Below are positions 63,899-64,000 of a DNA stretch of 64,000 nucleotides, piece by piece; within the stretch, counting starts at the first letter, position 1, and each line of letters opens with the position of its first letter. Under the pieces are notes generated by a model, which worked only from the letters and a program-made list of their open reading frames with translations, did not search any database and had not been told where the DNA came from. The stretch is taken from NCBI RefSeq assembly GCF_900155945.1, contig NZ_FTMN01000011.1, forward strand, positions 84,933-148,932, read 5' to 3'. This DNA is from Marinobacterium stanieri (GTDB lineage Bacteria > Pseudomonadota > Gammaproteobacteria > Pseudomonadales > Balneatricaceae). A program made the position numbers and the translations under genes.

Positions 63899-64000
63899 CT
63901 GCCGAACGGCAGGTTGCTCAAGCCCGCTCTTTAACAAATTGATCAGGTAATATGTGTGGGCGCTTGTCAGGATTGAGCACACAAAGCTTAATCAAGGCAA
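63899..64000 (+). ncRNA. 16S rRNA leader with boxB-like hairpin and boxA (rRNA gene beyond window)
   Basis: CTGCC-GAAC-GGCAG (63899-63912) is a boxB-like hairpin, and GCTCTTTAACA (63926-63936) is the standard boxA antitermination sequence, followed by AATTGATCAGGTAAT and TGTGTGGGCGC as in gammaproteobacterial 16S leaders. The mature 16S sequence has not begun by base 64000. Confidence 0.88.

Overview
The window is a piece of a gammaproteobacterial chromosome around the replication origin. Gene content and order (lysM-def-fmt-rsmB-trkA-trkH, glyQS, gyrB-recF-dnaN-dnaA, rpmH-rnpA-yidC-mnmE, mnmG-rsmG-parA-parB-atpIBEFHAGDC, glmU-glmS, hexR, TRAP transporters) fit a marine member of the Oceanospirillales/Pseudomonadales, for example a Marinobacterium relative. 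The lineage is an inference from gene order and protein character; no search was possible.

Layout. 1-8.4 kb: a dprA fragment, a LysM protein, the def / fmt-rsmB-trkA-trkH block and a lipid A acyltransferase. 8.5-12.4 kb: glyQS, three parS sites and a small glutathione S-transferase-like gene. 12.4-18.8 kb (minus strand): gyrB, recF, dnaN and dnaA. 19.2-24.2 kb: rpmH, rnpA, yidC, mnmE, a cytochrome b561 and a YceI protein. 24.25-24.93 kb: a gene-free, AT-rich region with DnaA boxes and an IHF site, the best oriC candidate. 25-36.6 kb: mnmG, rsmG, parAB and the nine-gene ATP synthase operon behind a near-ideal sigma70 promoter. 36.6-47 kb: a TrmB-type regulator, glmU-glmS, YbaN, a lipase-like hydrolase, a membrane-anchored GltB-like FMN oxidoreductase, a PA3496-like protein, HexR, an orphan Tat-exported TRAP receptor, a methyltransferase and a very small lipoprotein. 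47.2-53.9 kb (minus strand): a seven-gene thiamin operon, thiD-thiZ-thiX-thiY-tenA(E type)-tenA(C type)-thiC, behind a TPP riboswitch. 54-59.2 kb: CPXCG, CHAD, a chemoreceptor, a metallo-hydrolase, DUF502 and PfkA. 59.4-63.5 kb: a TAXI TRAP receptor, its fused permease and a universal stress protein. 63.6-64.0 kb: three tandem rRNA promoters and the leader of an rRNA operon whose 16S gene lies beyond the window.

How it works together. Replication and segregation genes (dnaA, dnaN, recF, gyrB, oriC, parAB, parS) sit together with highly expressed growth genes (ribosomal protein L34, RNase P, YidC, ATP synthase, rRNA). The thi operon imports a formylated aminopyrimidine (ThiXYZ), hydrolyses it (two TenA paralogues), makes pyrimidine de novo (ThiC) and phosphorylates it (ThiD). 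The least ordinary signals are regulatory: a hairpin that would hide the ribosome-binding site of the cytochrome b561 gene, an 11-G tract inside a possible promoter spacer ahead of the TRAP receptor, the parS cluster, the mnmG-side oriC candidate and the triple rRNA promoter array. I found no CRISPR array, prophage or insertion sequence, and no clear sign of a wholly new multi-gene system.
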